Of a stretch of 64,000 bases of DNA, positions 61,049 to 64,000 are shown one piece after another. Origin of the DNA: Rufibacter glacialis (lineage in GTDB: Bacteria > Bacteroidota > Bacteroidia > Cytophagales > Hymenobacteraceae); contig NZ_VKKZ01000019.1 in the NCBI RefSeq assembly GCF_008271745.1, positions 806,001 through 870,000 on the forward strand, written 5' to 3'. The position numbers and the translations under genes are program-made. The notes below the pieces were generated by a model. It saw only the letters and a list, made by a program, of their open reading frames with translations. It was not told where the DNA came from and did no database searches. How positions within the stretch are numbered: position 1 is the stretch's first letter; the number at the start of each line of letters is the position of its first letter.

Positions 61049-62014
61049 TTAATAATGACTGCCTGTCATGAGGTACTGCTGCACATAATCTGTGATGCCT
61101 TCTTCCAGCGTGTGGAACGGCCGGTCATACCCAATGCTCCGGAGTTTGGCCATGTTGGCTTGGGTGTAGTATTGGTACTTGTCTCGGATGTCTTCCGGGG
61201 TGTCTTTGAAGTCAATGTTGATGTCAGCGCCCATGGCGGTGAAGGTGTTGAAGGCCAGGTCCAGGAAGGTGCGGGCGTCGCCGCTGCCCAGATTGTAAAT
61301 GCCCGAGTTCTTGCGGTGGTGCATGAGCCAGTAAAGCACCTCCACTACGTCTTTCACATACACAAAATCCCGCATCTGCTTGCCGTCTTCATAGTCTGGG
61401 TTATGCGAGCGGAACAGGGTCAGGCGCCCGGTGTCTTTGATGGAGTTGAAGGCGTGCAGCACTACTGAGGCCATTCTACCCTTGTGGTATTCATTGGGGC
61501 CGTACACGTTGAAGAACTTGAGCCCTACCCAGAAGAAAGGTTTGGCCGTTTGCTCCAGCGCCCATTGGTCAAATTCGTTTTTAGAATCGCCGTAAGCGTT
61601 CAGCGGGCGCAAGAGGGAAATAATAGATTCATCATCGTCATACCCCAGCGTGCCCGAGCCGTAGGTAGCCGCCGAAGAGGCGTACACCAACGGGATTTGG
61701 TATTCGCAGCAGGCGTTCCAGACTTTTTTGGAGTAGTCCAGGTTCAGCAGGTCCAGCACTTCGCGGTTGGTCTCGGTGGTATCGGTGCGGGCACCCAGGT
61801 GGAAGATGAATTCCACTTCCTCGTAATTCTTGTCTAACCAAGTGAAGAAATCATGGCGGTCCACAAATTCCTTTATCCGTTTGCCTTCAATGTTAGGCAG
61901 CTTTTTTGCCACAGAGAAATTGTCTACCACCACTATGTCATTGAAATTGGCGGCATTGAGGCGCGAAACTAGGCAACTGGCAATAAACCCGGCTGCTCCG
62001 GTGACTACTATCAT
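61049..62014 (-). CDS. hldD: ADP-L-glycero-D-manno-heptose 6-epimerase
   Basis: HldD epimerises ADP-D-glycero-D-manno-heptose to the L form used in lipopolysaccharide core synthesis. The 321-residue short-chain dehydrogenase has the nucleotide motif TGAAGFIAS (residues 5-13), FHLGARTDTTE as in HldD, the catalytic pair Tyr141/Lys145 in YGDSKNEFD, and the HldD-specific GPNEYHKGRMASV and PDYEDGKQMRDFVYVKD. No other heptose gene is in the window. Two -7-like boxes lie upstream. Confidence 0.93.
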   Translation of the reverse strand: MIVVTGAAGFIASCLVSRLNAANFNDIVVVDNFSVAKKLPNIEGKRIKEFVDRHDFFTWLDKNYEEVEFIFHLGARTDTTETNREVLDLLNLDYSKKVWNACCEYQIPLVYASSAATYGSGTLGYDDDESIISLLRPLNAYGDSKNEFDQWALEQTAKPFFWVGLKFFNVYGPNEYHKGRMASVVLHAFNSIKDTGRLTLFRSHNPDYEDGKQMRDFVYVKDVVEVLYWLMHHRKNSGIYNLGSGDARTFLDLAFNTFTAMGADINIDFKDTPEDIRDKYQYYTQANMAKLRSIGYDRPFHTLEEGITDYVQQYLMTGSHY

Positions 62015-62037
62015 GTAAAACGGGGTTAAGTTCTATT

Positions 62038-62055
62038 CAAAGCTACCCAAAGGTA
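62038..62055 (-). promoter_or_regulatory. Putative hldD promoter boxes
   Basis: On the minus strand TACCTTTG (62048-62055) and TAGCTTTG (62038-62045) both fit TAnnTTTG, 24-40 nt before the ATG. The downstream box has TTTA at 19 nt as a weak -33. Confidence 0.4.
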
Positions 62056-62112
62056 CGAAAGTTTTAAACCGAGGGACTTCCCTCTGAAGGTTTAGCCCGC
62101 CATGGGGTATCT

Positions 62113-62150
62113 GTTTCAAGGCAGTTTTCCAGAAAATAGACCCTAAAGCA
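62113..62150. repeat. Palindromic intergenic repeat copy
   Basis: GTTTCAAGGCAG, core TTTTCCAGAAAATA and GACCCTAAAGC keep the family layout with imperfect arms. Confidence 0.55.
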
Positions 62151-62165
62151 CTTTGCCGCTCATTT

Positions 62166-62204
62166 CGGTTTAAACCAGTTTCTGGAAAAGGAGCCCCAAA
62201 ATGG
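62166..62204. repeat. Palindromic intergenic repeat copy
   Basis: CGGTTTAAACC, core AGTTTCTGGAAAAGGA and GCCCCAAAATGG. It is the second copy within 55 nt, adjoining the previous one. Confidence 0.55.
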
Positions 62205-62252
62205 AGAAATGGGGGCGAGGGGCGGGGCAGGTTTTGCTTACTGTAAAACCTG

Positions 62253-62260
62253 TATCTTTG
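62253..62260 (+). promoter_or_regulatory. Putative -7 box upstream of the importer genes
   Basis: TATCTTTG fits TAnnTTTG. TTTG occurs 16 nt upstream, which is closer than the usual 19-21. It would give a leader of about 170 nt. Confidence 0.3.
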
Positions 62261-62435
62261 GCGCAACGTGAATGGCCAGAAAGAACGGTCTCTTCTTCTT
62301 TTTACTGTCATCCTGCAAAGGGCTTGGCGATGAAGGTCAACAGCGCTTATTTGGCGTTTTTTACGTTCATCCGAAGGATCTCTATAAATAGAATGGCAGA
62401 AAGATAGTTTGGTCTGTGCTGCTCCTTATCTACCT

Positions 62436-63374
62436 ATGATACACCAAGTCACTGTGACATTAGCCGGATTCAGGTCCGTTTTTCAAAAACAAGGGCTTTT
62501 CTGGGCTCTGCTATGCGTGCTGCTTTTTCCCGCCTGTGAAACGAGGAAAACCCCGTCGGCCCCAACGTCTGCCGTACATACCGTCACTGATGATCTGGGG
62601 AGGCAGCTGACCTTGCCCCGCCAGCCCCGCCGGGTCATGGCCCTGACCCCTTCCTTGACCGAGATGCTGTTTGCCGTGGCAGACACCGCTTCTATTGTGG
62701 GCCGTACCCAGAACTGTGATTATCCGGCGGCCGCGCTCACCAAACCCGTGGTCAACAATTACCCCATGGACTACGAGCGCCTGCTTTCCCTGAAACCAGA
62801 TGTGGTTTTCGCCACCGACGGGATCATCTCTATGGAAGTGGCGGCGCAGGTGCAGAAACTAGGCATTCCGGTTTATTTCCAGACCTATGACAGCGTGGCG
62901 GATATTCTGCGGGGCATCAGGGACCTGGGTTTCTTGCTGCAAAGGGAAGAGAAAGCCAATGCCCTGGCAGATTCGCTCCAGGCGCGGCTTCACCAACTAG
63001 CCATTGATTCCTCCCGGTCGGCCCGGCCCCGGGTGCTGGCCATTACCTGGCGGGACCCTATTTATGTGTTCGGCCGCAATACCCTGTTCACTGACAAGCT
63101 CCGCTACGCCGGCGGCCAGAATGCCGTCACGGAGACCTTCGCCCAGCCGTACCCTGCCCTCACCCGCGAATACATCCTGAAAATGAACCCCGAGGTAATC
63201 ATAGGCGGAGACTTTGAAAAGATGGACAAGACGTTTTTCTCTTTATACCCAGAGTTGCGCCGCGTGGATGCGTACCGGCACAAACGGATTTTTGAGGTAA
63301 CTGATGATCTGATGTCCAGGCCCAGTCCGCGCGTGGTGGAAGGCATTGCTGAACTTAAAGCCGTGCTCAGGTGA
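62436..63374 (+). CDS. BtuF-like metal-chelate ABC transporter substrate-binding lipoprotein
   Basis: A 312-residue lipoprotein of the helical-backbone metal receptor superfamily, which binds cobalamin, heme or ferric siderophores for import. The start ATG 62436 precedes a signal region with lipobox LFPAC. An upstream Met at 62409 is possible. The receptor fold shows VTDDLGRQLTLPRQPRRVMALTPSLTEMLFAV, then LSLKPDVVFATDG, YFQTYDSVADILRGIRDLG and a C-terminal lobe with NPEVIIGGDFEKM. A copy of the palindromic repeat core appears to be built into the signal peptide coding region (62468-62504). It overlaps the permease gene by 4 nt (GTGA). Confidence 0.88.
   Translation: MIHQVTVTLAGFRSVFQKQGLFWALLCVLLFPACETRKTPSAPTSAVHTVTDDLGRQLTLPRQPRRVMALTPSLTEMLFAVADTASIVGRTQNCDYPAAALTKPVVNNYPMDYERLLSLKPDVVFATDGIISMEVAAQVQKLGIPVYFQTYDSVADILRGIRDLGFLLQREEKANALADSLQARLHQLAIDSSRSARPRVLAITWRDPIYVFGRNTLFTDKLRYAGGQNAVTETFAQPYPALTREYILKMNPEVIIGGDFEKMDKTFFSLYPELRRVDAYRHKRIFEVTDDLMSRPSPRVVEGIAELKAVLR
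62468..62504. repeat. Probable intragenic palindromic repeat core
   Basis: ATTCAGGTCC then GTTTTTCAAAAACA and AGGGC match the left arm and core of the family, while the right arm has decayed. It lies in frame inside the lipoprotein signal peptide and encodes SVFQKQG. Confidence 0.4.
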
Positions 63375-64000
63375 GAAGAACGCTCCTTTATCTACTGCTT
63401 TTACTTGTGTTCTTAGGGGTAGGTCTTTTTCTGGGCCTCAAAGTGGGCAGCCTTTCCACCTCCTATGCTACAGTAGGAGAGGCCCTGTTTGCCTATGACC
63501 CCGCCAATGCCACGCATTACAGCATCCTGAACCTGCGTTTGCCCCGGTTGCTGCTGGCGTTTTTAACGGGCGCCTCGCTTGCTTTCTCAGGGTACCTCAT
63601 GCAGGCCCTGGTGAACAATGCCTTAGCGGATCCTTACCTGTTGGGTACTGCCTCAGGTGCGTCATTGGGGGCTTCCTTCAGTTTTTTCCTTTTCGCCGAC
63701 CTTACCTTTATGGGGTTGTACCTGCCGCCGTTCTTCGCTTTGGTGGGTTCTTTTGCCGTGACGTTGGTGGTGGTGGTACTGGGTTCGCGGCGGGGGCAGT
63801 TGATTCCCAGCCAGATGCTTCTGGTAGGGGTGGCCCTGAGTTCCCTGCTCACCGCCCTGGTCAGCTTGATCATGTTTTTGTCAGACTCAGAAAGCCAGCT
63901 GAAATCTGTTGTGTTCTGGAGCATGGGTGGGTTTGAGAAGGCAGATTGGTCTAACCTGGGCTATCCAGCCACGGCCTTAGCGGCTGGGCTGGTGGTGTTC
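63371..64000 (+). CDS. FecCD/BtuC-family ABC transporter permease (3' end cut)
   Basis: This is the inner-membrane permease of a cobalamin, heme or siderophore importer, open to the right edge (210 codons visible of about 340). The GTG start overlaps the TGA of the receptor gene. The protein begins VRRTLLYLLLLLVFLGVG and shows family motifs: LRLPRLLLAFLTGASLAFSG, LMQALVNNALADPYLLGTASGA and LVGVALSSLLTALVSLIMF, and FWSMGGFEKADW. At least five helices are seen. The ATPase subunit is presumably outside the window. Confidence 0.93.
   Translation, partial: MRRTLLYLLLLLVFLGVGLFLGLKVGSLSTSYATVGEALFAYDPANATHYSILNLRLPRLLLAFLTGASLAFSGYLMQALVNNALADPYLLGTASGASLGASFSFFLFADLTFMGLYLPPFFALVGSFAVTLVVVVLGSRRGQLIPSQMLLVGVALSSLLTALVSLIMFLSDSESQLKSVVFWSMGGFEKADWSNLGYPATALAAGLVVF

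Larger units (their letters stand above)
62015..62435. other. Divergent intergenic region between hldD and the metal-chelate importer
   Basis: The 421 nt hold minus-strand promoter boxes for hldD, two palindromic repeat copies (62113-62150 and 62166-62204), a plus-strand -7 box (62253-62260) and a TGTCATCCTG-type repeat remnant (about 62307-62378). No cobalamin riboswitch signature was found. Confidence 0.5.

Noticed and set aside
62241-62435. Cobalamin riboswitch upstream of the BtuF-like gene
   Set aside because: The conserved B12-box-like core was not found; the leader mostly consists of repeat remnants.

Overview
The window looks like chromosome from a Bacteroidota member, most likely order Cytophagales and probably the Rufibacter/Pontibacter/Hymenobacter group. 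This is inferred from gene content: a SusC/SusD pair, alternative complex III plus a caa3-type oxidase, GSCFA and DUF2007 proteins, and -7 promoter boxes of the TAnnTTTG type. No database search was possible. Both ends cut genes: the SusC gene lacks its extreme 5' end and a FecCD-type permease runs off the right edge.

Layout. 0-4.5 kb: SusC/SusD outer-membrane uptake pair. 4.7-9.8 kb: queA, a DUF2721 membrane protein, an acidic unknown, a secreted aspartyl protease with PDZ domain and a beta-hydroxyacid dehydrogenase. 9.8-14.7 kb: a response regulator/histidine kinase pair behind an outer-membrane protein gene, then two small secreted Lys/Ala-rich proteins that share a basic C-terminal motif. 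14.9-22.6 kb: exported hydrolases (CocE/NonD, M14 peptidase), a PepSY protein, a cytochrome c-PQQ-type dehydrogenase lipoprotein and a Rieske protein. 22.6-25.2 kb: gene-poor; it holds two tandem related elements on the minus strand that share a 54-bp identical end with a terminator and look like paralogous non-coding RNAs. 25.2-33.5 kb: priA, a YyaL/DUF255 protein, GSCFA, a HAD phosphatase and rpsF-rpsR-rplI.

34.6-51.5 kb is one long plus-strand respiratory operon: actABCDEF (quinol to cytochrome c), coxB/coxA/two subunit III genes/subunit IV (cytochrome c to O2), ctaA and ctaB (heme A synthesis) and assembly factors (SCO-like, DUF420, a CxxC micro-membrane protein, DUF983). It starts behind a near-consensus Bacteroidota promoter. 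A large NtrY-like kinase and a 1185-residue outer-membrane protein follow, overlapping by 4 nt. The right end has DUF2007 and FRG-domain proteins, hldD and a btuF/btuC-like metal-chelate importer.

Beyond the genes, about 20 copies of an imperfect palindrome (35-45 nt; GTTT..GG arms around a GTTTTTC/GAAAA core) occupy most intergenic gaps outside the respiratory operon, and a few appear to lie inside genes. A second class of A/T-rich repeats begins exactly at stop codons. No tRNA, rRNA, CRISPR array, prophage or intact insertion sequence was seen.
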